Origin: Pectobacterium wasabiae CFBP 3304
GTDB taxonomy: Bacteria > Pseudomonadota > Gammaproteobacteria > Enterobacterales > Enterobacteriaceae
Direction: 5' to 3'
Length of the DNA: 64,000 nt
Assembly (NCBI RefSeq): GCF_001742185.1
Contig: NZ_CP015750.1
Span: 868,001-932,000, forward strand
In this document: piece after piece, positions 57,533 through 64,000 of the stretch
Numbering within the stretch: the stretch's first letter is position 1
How the letters are laid out: every line of letters starts with the position of its first letter
Program-made: the position numbers and the translations under genes
Notes under the pieces: generated by a model
What the model was told of the DNA's origin: nothing
The model's database searches: none
Seen by the model: the letters and a program-made list of their open reading frames with translations, nothing else

Positions 57533-58051
57533 ATGCCAACTCCATGCTATATCAGCATCGAAGGAAAAACTCAGGGCAACATTACCGCGGGTGCTTTCAC
57601 CTCTGACTCTGTCGGCAACATCTACGTGGAAGGCCACGAAGACGAAATGCTGGTGCAGGAATTCAAGCACGTCGTTACCGTACCAACCGACCCGCAATCC
57701 GGTCAGCCATCCGGTCAGCGCGTACACAAGCCGTTTAAATTCACCGTCGCACTGAACAAAGCGGTGCCGCTGATGTACAACGCCCTCGCCTCCGGTGAAA
57801 TGCTGCCAACCGTTACCCTGAAGTGGTATCGCACCTCGGTGGAAGGCAAACAGGAGCACTTCTTCTCTACCGTGCTGACCGATGCCACCATCGTTGATGT
57901 TAACTGCCAGATGCCACACTGCCAGGACCCAGCCAAGCTGGACTACACCCAACTGATTGAAGTCTCACTGGCCTACCGCAAAATCGACTGGGAGCACACC
58001 GTCGCTGGAACCTCTGGTTCCGACGACTGGCGCGCGCCAGTCGAAGCTTAA
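57533..58051 (+). CDS. hcp: Type VI secretion tube protein Hcp
   Basis: 172-residue Hcp (haemolysin-coregulated protein), the hexameric ring that builds the T6SS inner tube and carries small effectors. MPTPCYISIEGKTQGNITAG, the loop HKPFKFTVALNKAVP and the C-terminal beta strand region EVSLAYRKIDWEHTVAGTSG are characteristic. No other T6SS structural gene lies nearby, so this is an orphan copy serving a system encoded elsewhere, presumably to deliver the adjacent Rhs toxins. It has its own strong terminator. Confidence 0.96.
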   Translation: MPTPCYISIEGKTQGNITAGAFTSDSVGNIYVEGHEDEMLVQEFKHVVTVPTDPQSGQPSGQRVHKPFKFTVALNKAVPLMYNALASGEMLPTVTLKWYRTSVEGKQEHFFSTVLTDATIVDVNCQMPHCQDPAKLDYTQLIEVSLAYRKIDWEHTVAGTSGSDDWRAPVEA

Positions 58052-58064
58052 TCGTTCTGTCTCC

Positions 58065-58090
58065 AACCCGGCCACCGTGCCGGGTTTTTT
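58065..58090 (+). terminator. hcp terminator
   Basis: Stem AACCCGGC and GCCGGGTT with a 6-base loop, ending in six T residues. It lies 14 bases after the hcp stop, isolating hcp from downstream genes. Confidence 0.92.
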
Positions 58091-58125
58091 GCCTGCCCTG
58101 TACTGAGATCTGGTATCTCCAGATC

Positions 58126-58151
58126 TGATCCTACCCAGCAATAGTGGACAC
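58126..58151 (+). repeat. IS left terminal inverted repeat
   Basis: 26 bases, starting TGATCCTACCCA and ending GTGGACAC. It pairs with 59347-59372 at 21 of 26 positions; the differences are all in the centre. Confidence 0.9.
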
Positions 58152-58191
58152 GCGACTAAGTGAGTAAACTCTCAACCAGAGGTGATTACTC

Positions 58192-58491
58192 ATGACAAAA
58201 CCAGTACCAACCAGCAAAACGCCCCGCAAACAGTACACGCCCGAATTTCGCGATGAAGCCCTTAAACTGGCTGAGCGTATTGGAATCGCTGCTGCTGCCC
58301 GTGAACTCAGCTTGTATGAATCCCAGCTCTACAACTGGCGGAGTAAACAACACCAGCAGATGAACTCATCAGAGCGCGAGAATGAACTGGCTGCCGAAAA
58401 TGCGCGTCTGAAGCGCCAACTGGCGGAGCGCGATGAAGAACTGGCTATTCTCCAAAAGGCCGCGACATACTTCGCGAAGCGCCTGAAATGA
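58192..58491 (+). CDS. IS3-family transposase OrfA
   Basis: 99-residue DNA-binding protein. The N-terminal HTH_Tnp_1 domain ([20 protein letters not shown]) is followed by a leucine-zipper-like coil ([20 protein letters not shown]) ending in [14 protein letters not shown], all typical for IS3 OrfA. It overlaps orfB by 4 bases. Programmed -1 frameshifting to make an OrfAB fusion is usual for the family; an AAAAG run near 58453 is a candidate site. Confidence 0.93.
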   Translation: MTKPVPTSKTPRKQYTPEFRDEALKLAERIGIAAAARELSLYESQLYNWRSKQHQQMNSSERENELAAENARLKRQLAERDEELAILQKAATYFAKRLK

Positions 58492-59342
58492 AGTATGTCT
58501 TTATCGAAAAGCATCGGGCAGAGTTCAGCATCAAAGCCATATGTCGGGTGCTTCAGGTTGCCCGCAGCGGCTGGTATGTCTGGCGCAGGCGTCGTTGTCA
58601 GATAACCCCGCGCCAGCATTTCCGGCTCATTTGCGATGAGGCTGTCCGTAAGGCATTCGCTGGGGCAAAACAGCGTTATGGTGCGCCACGTCTTGCTGAT
58701 GAGTTGCCGGAGTACAACATCAAAACCATCGCTGCGAGCCTGCGCCGTCAGGGGTTGCGGGCGAAAGCCAGCCGTAAATTCAGTCCGGTCAGCTACCGTG
58801 AACATGGCCTGCCGGTATCGGAAAACCTGCTGAAGCAGGACTTCATCGCCAGCGGCCCGAACCAGAAGTGGGCAGGCGATATCACGTATCTTCGCACGGA
58901 CGAGGGCTGGCTGTATCTCGCGGTGGTGATTGACTGGTGGTCACGGGCCGTTATTGGCTGGTCGATGTCGTCACGAATGACGGCGCAACTGGCCTGCGAT
59001 GCGTTACAGATGGCGCTCTGGCGTCGTAAGCGACCGAAAAACGTTATTGTCCATGCCGACCGTGGCGGACAGTACTGTTCAGCGGATTACCAGACTCTGC
59101 TGAAACGGCATAATCTGCATGGCAGCATGAGTGCAAAGGGGTGTTGCTACGATAATGCCTGTGTGGAAAGCTTTTTCCATTCACTGAAAGTGGAATGCAT
59201 CCACGGGGAACGCTTTATCAGCCGGGAAATAATGCGAACAACAGTGTTTAATTATATCGAGTGTGATTACAATCGGTGGCGACGCCACAGTGCTTGTGGC
59301 GGTCTCAGCCCGGAACAATTTGAAAACCAGAACCTCGCTTAG
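58488..59342 (+). CDS. IS3-family transposase OrfB (DDE)
   Basis: 284-residue catalytic subunit with an HTH_21-type N-terminus ([20 protein letters not shown]) and an rve integrase core. The DDE residues are in [21 protein letters not shown] and [10 protein letters not shown] with the IS3-type spacing before Glu. No stops or frameshifts, so it may be active. Confidence 0.95.
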   Translation: MKYVFIEKHRAEFSIKAICRVLQVARSGWYVWRRRRCQITPRQHFRLICDEAVRKAFAGAKQRYGAPRLADELPEYNIKTIAASLRRQGLRAKASRKFSPVSYREHGLPVSENLLKQDFIASGPNQKWAGDITYLRTDEGWLYLAVVIDWWSRAVIGWSMSSRMTAQLACDALQMALWRRKRPKNVIVHADRGGQYCSADYQTLLKRHNLHGSMSAKGCCYDNACVESFFHSLKVECIHGERFISREIMRTTVFNYIECDYNRWRRHSACGGLSPEQFENQNLA

Positions 59343-59346
59343 GGCT

Positions 59347-59372
59347 GTGTCCACATTACGTGGGTAGGATCA
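59347..59372 (-). repeat. IS right terminal inverted repeat
   Basis: 26-base partner of the left end, reading TGATCCTACCCA on the minus strand. It begins 4 bases after the orfB stop. Confidence 0.9.
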
Positions 59373-59668
59373 CTAGACCTGGAACAGATATTAAGGTTGA
59401 TCTTAACGGAAATGTTCATCCGAATAGTGGGGGCGTATCAGTTTCCCCAAATACTGATGGTTTACCTAACCATAGGAAGCCACCAGAATTCGGTGGAACA
59501 GGAAAAGATCCTGTATGGGAACTTGATACATCTGATTTAGGAAAGGATTTAAAACATGTCCCTGATTCGCGTACTCACGGAACGATCCAACCCAGCCGTA
59601 CGATGAGTATGGATGAATATCAAAGAGCATTAGCCTCGACAAAAGGGAAGTGGGAATTATGCCAATAA
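59373..59668 (+). pseudogene. Orphan polymorphic-toxin C-terminus, IS-truncated
   Basis: About 98 residues in frame from the IS edge (RPGTDIKVDLNGNVHPNSGG) to TGA, with no start of its own and no Rhs core before it. The shape GVSVSPNTDGLP, then KDPVWELDTSDL and HGTIQPSRTMSMDEYQRAL faintly resembles Tse2-like ADP-ribosyltransferase-fold toxins; this is weak. I read it as the toxin tip of an Rhs or similar effector whose front part has been lost. Its end overlaps the next gene, a usual toxin-immunity layout. Confidence 0.65.
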
Positions 59669-59886
59669 AAGAAGAGTTTATTGATATATTATCGAGTGAA
59701 ATAGTCTTTTGCTCTAATCTTATGAAATTAAGAGAGTTGCTTATTTCTTTCAAGGTTAGAGGTATGTCTAAAAATGAAATGCTCTTATATCTTAATGAAC
59801 TTAGGCTAGTTTCAAATGAAGAAGTTGTTTTAGAGTTAATGGATTTTGTTGAAGGACATTGTAATCCTCAATTATCTATATATTAA
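59659..59886 (+). CDS. Putative immunity protein, module 0
   Basis: 75 residues from the ATG at 59659, overlapping the toxin end by 10 bases. Unrecognised, mostly helical (FIDILSSEIVFCSNLMKLRE; GMSKNEMLLYLNELRLVSNE), AT-rich and without a signal peptide or membrane segment, as for cytosolic immunity proteins. Role inferred only from position. Confidence 0.6.
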   Translation: MPIKEEFIDILSSEIVFCSNLMKLRELLISFKVRGMSKNEMLLYLNELRLVSNEEVVLELMDFVEGHCNPQLSIY

Positions 59887-59912
59887 AAAATAAAGCATAA
59901 AGCCGAGAATCA

Positions 59913-60908
59913 GTGGAGCAGCAGCTTCTCTCGCGGGCGTTACGCTACACGGCTTCCGGCGAACTGGCGTCAGTCAGGGACGGCTTGCGGGATGCGGACA
60001 ACCGTCTGGTGGAAGCGCGGGGCCGGGGCTACAGGGTGAGTTCGTGGCCCGCTATGGCTATGATGCGCTGGGCAGGCGCACCCATAAAACGGTCACCCGG
60101 GGTGAAAACGGTAAACAGGAAGAGACGCGTTTCCTGTGGGAAGGTTTTCGGCTGCTACAGGTCAGACACGCCGAGCGGACGGAAAGCTACGTTATGACCC
60201 GACTCTCTGGTGGTCACCGTTAGCGCGTATCACGCAGCAATCGGGCGCGCGTGACGGCGATATCCGCTGGTTCAATACCGAACTGAACGGGGCGCCGCTG
60301 GAGACTACGGCAGCTTTGGCGCCGTCAACGGACAGACGCAGGACAGCGAAGGGCTGCGTTGCGGCAAGTCGATAGAACCCCAACCGCTACGCTATGCCGG
60401 ACAATACGCGGATGAAGAAACAGGGTTACACTACAACCTGTTCCGCTATTACGACCCGACGGTAGGCCGCTTCACCACACAGGACCCGATAGGGCTGGCG
60501 GGAGGGCTGAATCTTTATCAGTATGCGCCGAATCCGCTGGAGTGGGTTGCTCCGCTTGGGTTGAATACAGCCCCTTCTCTGCCAGATAGAATTATCTCTT
60601 CTAATGGCAATACAAATATTGTCCATTATTATGATGACTTATCCAGAGAGCATGCAGATCCGATTCATTATCATATTGAAGAAAATGGAAAATCTATTGG
60701 GAAAGTAAAAGCTGATAGAACTCTACTCGATGGTAAGTTAAACAAAAAGTCATCTGAGATGTTGGGTGATAGGGAAATAATAAATAAAATGCGTAGATCT
60801 GAGAAGAAAATCGCCAATTATATTAGAAAGGTTGGGGGAGGTAAGGTTGGCGGCAGGCCGTTTAAACCTGGAGCTAGAGGTCCCAAAAGAAATTGTGGAG
60901 GTGTGTAA
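59913..60908 (+). pseudogene. Rhs core fragment and toxin tip, module 1 (frameshifted)
   Basis: About 650 bases of GC-rich Rhs core followed by an AT-rich tip. The core is split over three frames: RALRYTASGELASVRDGLR, then GEFVARYGYDALGRRTHKTV, then [20 protein letters not shown], then [18 protein letters not shown]. Compared with module 2, 37 bases are missing at 60303/60304. The junction before the tip reads WVAPLGL instead of WVDPLGL. The tip of about 113 residues (from [11 protein letters not shown] to RNCGGV) is intact, basic and unrecognised. TAATG couples it to its immunity gene. Confidence 0.85.
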
Positions 60909-61504
60909 TGCAAACTGATTATTTAGATAAATTGGAATATTATTATCGTGAAGGGGGGGGGATGGAACTCCTATGGCGTAACCACGATGTTTTTTTTCAA
61001 CTTCTTTCATTTTCCCTTGATATGGATTTTTCTTTATCACAAAAAAATTCGCAACGTGAATATGCGAAATACTTTATATCATACACTTCAGTATTTCTTG
61101 TAAAGGATGTCTTGGATTTGGAATTAATTGAAAGAAAAATAGGTTCTAAAGCTGGTGTCTTCATGCGTCTTTTTTTTAATAATGAACTCATTTCCAATGA
61201 GTTCATAAGGGAAGTGATTTATAAGAGTGAGTTTATTGGGAGAATAGAAGGTTATTCGGAATGGATTGAGTACCCATTAATGCTTGCAGCAAAAAGTGTT
61301 ATATCTTTTTCTAAAGAAAAAGGCATAGGGCTAAATGATGTGATTCCAAGTTCATTCAACATAAGCAATTATCTTAAGGAGTATCTTCTTTCATGGGCTT
61401 ATGAAGAAGGGAAGCTATCTAATGATGCTGAAATGTATTTCAAGCTTAATTTTGATAAAAAATACAAAATGATATCATCTATCTTAGAAAATAAATCATA
61501 TTGA
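60908..61504 (+). CDS. Putative immunity protein, module 1
   Basis: 198 residues from an ATG overlapping the toxin stop. Unrecognised, largely helical, acidic and AT-rich (MELLWRNHDVFFQLLSFSLD; LKEYLLSWAYEEGKLSNDAE). No signal peptide. Position and overlap with an Rhs tip make immunity the best guess. The frame is intact although its toxin gene no longer has a start. Confidence 0.65.
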   Translation: MQTDYLDKLEYYYREGGGMELLWRNHDVFFQLLSFSLDMDFSLSQKNSQREYAKYFISYTSVFLVKDVLDLELIERKIGSKAGVFMRLFFNNELISNEFIREVIYKSEFIGRIEGYSEWIEYPLMLAAKSVISFSKEKGIGLNDVIPSSFNISNYLKEYLLSWAYEEGKLSNDAEMYFKLNFDKKYKMISSILENKSY

Positions 61505-61588
61505 TATTTCATCATTAGAATTCACTTGGGATTTTAAATTATGATTAAGAATATATTTTAAATAATTCAGATTGAAGGAAGAGACGCA

Positions 61589-62192
61589 CTGAACGGTGCG
61601 CCGCTGGAGATGACGGATGCGGAAGGCGCGGTGCGCTGGAGCGGAGACTACGGCAGCTTCGGCGCCGTCAACGGACAGACGCAGGACAGCGAAGGACTAC
61701 GCCACGGCAAGCCGGTAGAATCCCAGTCGCTACGCTATGCCGGACAATACGCAGATGAGGAAACAGGTTTACACTACAACCTGTACCGCTATTACGACCC
61801 CACGGTAGGCCGCTTCACGACACAGGACCCGATAGGGCTGGCGGGGGGGATAAATCTTTATCAGTATGCGCCGAATCCGCTGGGGTGGGTGGATCCGCTG
61901 GGGTTGGCGAAATGTTCCTCTTCCCGTAAACCAGAAAAAGTAAAATCAACAGGGAGAACTAAAACAAGAAATAAGAAATAAGAATGAGGATTTTGCTTTA
62001 GATCATGTAAAAAAACATCCAGAGAATGGATCTGTAATAATAAAACCAGAACAAATCGGCGATCCACACTTTAAAGGGAAAGGATGGTCTAAGATGGAAC
62101 AAAAAATCAATGATGTAAATGTACATTATATGGCTAAAATAGATAAGACGGGTAAAATGACACACGTTACTGATTTCAAGATAAAGGATTAA
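61589..62192 (+). pseudogene. Rhs core fragment and toxin tip, module 2 (frameshifted)
   Basis: About 325 bases of Rhs core (LNGAPLEMTDAEGAVRWSGD to [18 protein letters not shown]), beginning without a start, then an AT-rich tip. The complete junction motif WVDPLGL is kept here. The tip frame is broken by a 7-base tandem duplication AAATAAG at 61969-61982; removing one copy restores TRNKNEDFALDHVKKHPENG through HFKGKGWSKMEQ to FKIKD. The tip of about 90 residues is not recognised with certainty. Confidence 0.85.
61969..61982 (+). repeat. 7-bp tandem duplication in a toxin tip
   Basis: Two adjacent AAATAAG copies. Seven bases shift the frame and produce an immediate TAA. A single copy would give an open toxin frame. 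Confidence 0.9.
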
Positions 62193-62194
62193 TT

Positions 62195-62526
62195 ATGAAA
62201 TTTACTTACAAAGATAAAAAAGAAAAAAATGATCACTGGCTTAACTGTGAAAAAACCGTTCCCCTTATATAGAGTTAAGTAATGTAAATAAGGATTATGT
62301 TAATATTTTTTATGATATAAGTAATTATAATATCGATTTAGAATTATTATCCAATGACATAAAAAACATGTATTCCACATATGTGGGTTTTTTCATGATT
62401 AACGATAAAATAATAGAAAACTTAGAAGCCCAATATTATTTTTTTAATTTCATAGTTAAAGTTGAGCATGCTTGTTATTTGGCGGATAAATTGCATGACT
62501 ACCTAGAATATAAATTAATGAAATGA
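62195..62526 (+). pseudogene. Frameshifted immunity gene, module 2
   Basis: Starts 2 bases after the module 2 tip. The first frame gives MKFTYKDKKEKNDHWLNCEK then stops at TAG; adding one A in the six-A run at 62250-62255 joins it to RSPYIELSNVNKDYVNIFYD and on to KLHDYLEYKLMK, about 110 residues. The sequence is very AT-rich, acidic and unrecognised. So both the toxin and the immunity gene of this module are broken. Confidence 0.75.
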
Positions 62527-62562
62527 AAATGGTATTGAGATATATCACATTGATAATATTAA

Positions 62563-63108
62563 GGACAATACGCGGATGAGGAAACGAGGTTACACTACAA
62601 CCTGTTCCGCTATTACGACCCGACGGTAGGCCGCTTCACCACGCAGGACCCGATAGGGCTAAACGGCGGGTTAAACTTATATCAGTATGCGCCGAATCCG
62701 CTGGGGTTAAGCCCCTGTTCATCTAATAAAGGATTTAATCGCAGAGATAAAATTACCAGTCGCTGGACTGATCGCTTGACGGGGAAAAAACCTGCGGATG
62801 TTCATGATTATTTAACGTCGAAAGGCTGGTCGAAAACATACCCTCAGGCTGATAAGCCGGGCGCTATCCAGCATATTCAATATGTTAAAACAACAAAATC
62901 AGGCACTACTTATAAATTAGATTATCATCCAGGTGGCTCAGGCTCCCAACAGAATATTCATGGAAATGACTATTGGAAGGTTTATCGTGACGTTAATGGT
63001 AAGGATGTCGTTTATGGCCGAATAGGTCATGGTGGGTTTAAAAATCATGATCTTATTAACGATTCTCCTGTTTATGTTAACGGCGTGCTAATGAATGGTG
63101 GTCTATAA
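62563..63108 (+). pseudogene. Rhs tail and toxin tip, module 3 (orphan, no start)
   Basis: Begins exactly at [20 protein letters not shown] after an in-frame TAA, so only about 140 bases of core remain. The frame then runs open for 181 residues to TAA. The junction reads [11 protein letters not shown]: an 18-base deletion between two CCGCTGGGG copies has removed WVDPLG. The tip ([60 protein letters not shown]) is intact, with several His and Asp that could be catalytic; its family is unknown to me. A TTG at 62776 could start a bare tip. Confidence 0.8.
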
Positions 63109-63576
63109 ATGATTGATATCAATGCTGATATTATTTCTAATAAATCGATTGGAAATATAATTTTAGGTGAGAACATTGAAAACCATCTCAATGATATGTA
63201 TTCAAATCATGTTGTTAGGTTTTTCGATTATTTTTTACCTGATTATGAAAAAAGAATGGCGTATGTTATTGATGAGACAATTACGATAGCTACATTGTCT
63301 AACGGTTTAATTACATCTGTCGGGTGCAATGAGAAATACAAGGGTTATTATATGAACTCTCTGCATACTGAGATGAGAATGTCCGATATAATTAAACTGA
63401 CTGATAATCAACGTATATTTAACGGTTGTATTATCGTTAATGATGATTTTGGTTTTTCTATTGATCTTCCAGCTCCATATGATGAAATAGCAGATGATAT
63501 AGATAACGTTCCTTTAGAACTTATTCTAAAAGAAATGAGAGTTGCTAACTATTACTCATGGAAACCGAAGAAATAA
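63109..63576 (+). CDS. Putative immunity protein, module 3
   Basis: 155 residues from an ATG directly after the toxin stop, ending before a good terminator. Unrecognised; acidic alpha-beta protein (IIVNDDFGFSIDLPAPYDEI). AT-rich like the other immunity genes. The frame is intact. Confidence 0.68.
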   Translation: MIDINADIISNKSIGNIILGENIENHLNDMYSNHVVRFFDYFLPDYEKRMAYVIDETITIATLSNGLITSVGCNEKYKGYYMNSLHTEMRMSDIIKLTDNQRIFNGCIIVNDDFGFSIDLPAPYDEIADDIDNVPLELILKEMRVANYYSWKPKK

Positions 63577-63583
63577 ATAAAAT

Positions 63584-63620
63584 CCGGAAGCGCTCCCAAC
63601 GATCCTTCCGGCTATTTTTT
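63584..63620 (+). terminator. Terminator ending the tip array
   Basis: Stem CCGGAAG and CTTCCGG with a 14-base loop, followed by CTATTTTTT. It lies 7 bases after the last immunity gene. Confidence 0.85.
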
Positions 63621-63644
63621 ATCTGCTGTTTATCGTGTGCGGTG

Positions 63645-63800
63645 TCAGAGATTACTCCCGGTCTCAATCACTATTCTGCCCCGCTCAACCGTCACCGTTA
63701 TCGGCATCCCCGTCATAAACCCCGACGCTTCCCGCTAGCGGCCTTTAAGGTTGATGGCGGAAGGAAGGTTGAGCCTGCCGTTTTGGCGTACTCATGACCA
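63645..63800 (-). pseudogene. symE-like toxin remnant
   Basis: On the minus strand the frame gives VRQNGRLNLPSAINLKGR, a TAG, then REASGFMTGMPITVTVERGR and IVIETGSNL before TGA. This is the SymE-family C-terminal half (type I, SOS-linked toxin family), in which the stop replaces the usual Trp of GRWL. The frame is also lost upstream at a TGA next to GHEYA. SymE-like genes are often found beside Rhs loci. Clearly broken. Confidence 0.7.
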
Positions 63801-63895
63801 GTATCGCCGCTGGGGGGATTATTGCCCGTCTATTGGCAACGCTGCTGGCGCAGCGGTAACCCCAGTGATAGCGTACAGGGAAAGGGATGGGGCCT

Positions 63896-64000
63896 GTTCT
63901 GAGAAACGACGATAACACGCTTGAGGCACTGACGGACAGCGTCTGGCTGGATGAATCGACCTGTCTGGTGCACTATACCTACAATGCGCACAGGCAGTTG
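63896..64000 (+). pseudogene. Rhs core fragment running out of the window
   Basis: LRNDDNTLEALTDSVWLDES, then CLVHYTYNAHRQL, is YD-repeat-type Rhs core in the plus frame. No start is seen; upstream frames stop. It could be a further displaced fragment or the 3' side of a larger broken rhs gene beyond the edge. Confidence 0.6.

Larger units (their letters stand above)
58126..59372 (+). mobile_element. IS3-family insertion sequence, intact
   Basis: 1,247-bp element bounded by imperfect 26-bp inverted repeats that match at 21 positions and begin TGATCCTACCCA, with TG and CA termini usual for IS3. It carries overlapping orfA and orfB with a complete DDE triad. The flanking triplets (ATC on the left, CTA on the right) do not match, so no target duplication is seen. 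The left end overlaps an 8-bp inverted repeat (58106-58126). On its right side it joins directly to a toxin fragment. Confidence 0.93.

Noticed and set aside
60136..60375. Short frame within the Rhs core as a separate gene
   Set aside because: It is a frameshifted part of the Rhs core fragment, shown by matching the parallel core of module 2.

Overview
This window is a piece of an enterobacterial chromosome, most like a soft-rot plant pathogen of the Pectobacterium/Dickeya group. That is inferred from the enteric gene order, the divergent SgrS/SgrT locus, a secreted family-43 glycosidase and the hcp-Rhs block. No database search was possible. Gene names rest on recognisable protein sequence, family motifs and gene order.

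Bases 1-25,150 are the conserved cell-envelope core. They hold guaC (cut by the window edge), coaE-zapD-yacG, mutT, the secM-secA translocation pair, a DUF721/DciA-type gene divergent from secM, and lpxC. Then comes the complete division and cell wall (dcw) cluster, all on the minus strand and mostly overlapping or nearly so: mraZ-rsmH-ftsL-ftsI-murE-murF-mraY-murD-ftsW-murG-murC-ddlB-ftsQ-ftsA-ftsZ. It starts from a promoter with a recognisable MraZ box.

Bases 25,151-38,340 serve amino acid metabolism: alaE (alanine exporter), cra, ilvIH (acetolactate synthase III), a long-chain acyl-CoA synthetase where E. coli has leuO, the leuLABCD operon with leader peptide and attenuator, and azlCD. Bases 38,341-42,600 hold an AraC-type regulator, a chemoreceptor and a small HicA-like/HTH gene pair.

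Bases 42,600-57,000 hold the SgrS sRNA with its embedded SgrT peptide, divergent sgrR, an NmrA-LysR pair bracketed by a 28-bp duplication of the sgrR 3' end, the TPP riboswitch and thiBPQ, a secreted GH43 enzyme, ivbL-ilvBN (acetolactate synthase I with valine attenuator), a DedA protein and a diguanylate cyclase. The window therefore carries two separately controlled acetolactate synthases.

Bases 57,000-64,000 are accessory and the most unusual part. An hcp gene (type VI secretion tube/effector carrier) is followed by an IS3-family element without a visible target duplication, then by a tandem array of orphan Rhs C-terminal toxin tips. Each tip has a different AT-rich toxin sequence and its own downstream immunity-like gene. 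The GC-rich Rhs core preceding each tip gets progressively shorter, and the tips carry distinct lesions: a 37-nt deletion, loss of the Asp in the WVDPLGL junction, an 18-bp repeat-mediated deletion, a 7-bp tandem duplication, and a 1-nt loss in a poly-A run. A decayed symE-like gene and another Rhs core fragment run to the window edge.
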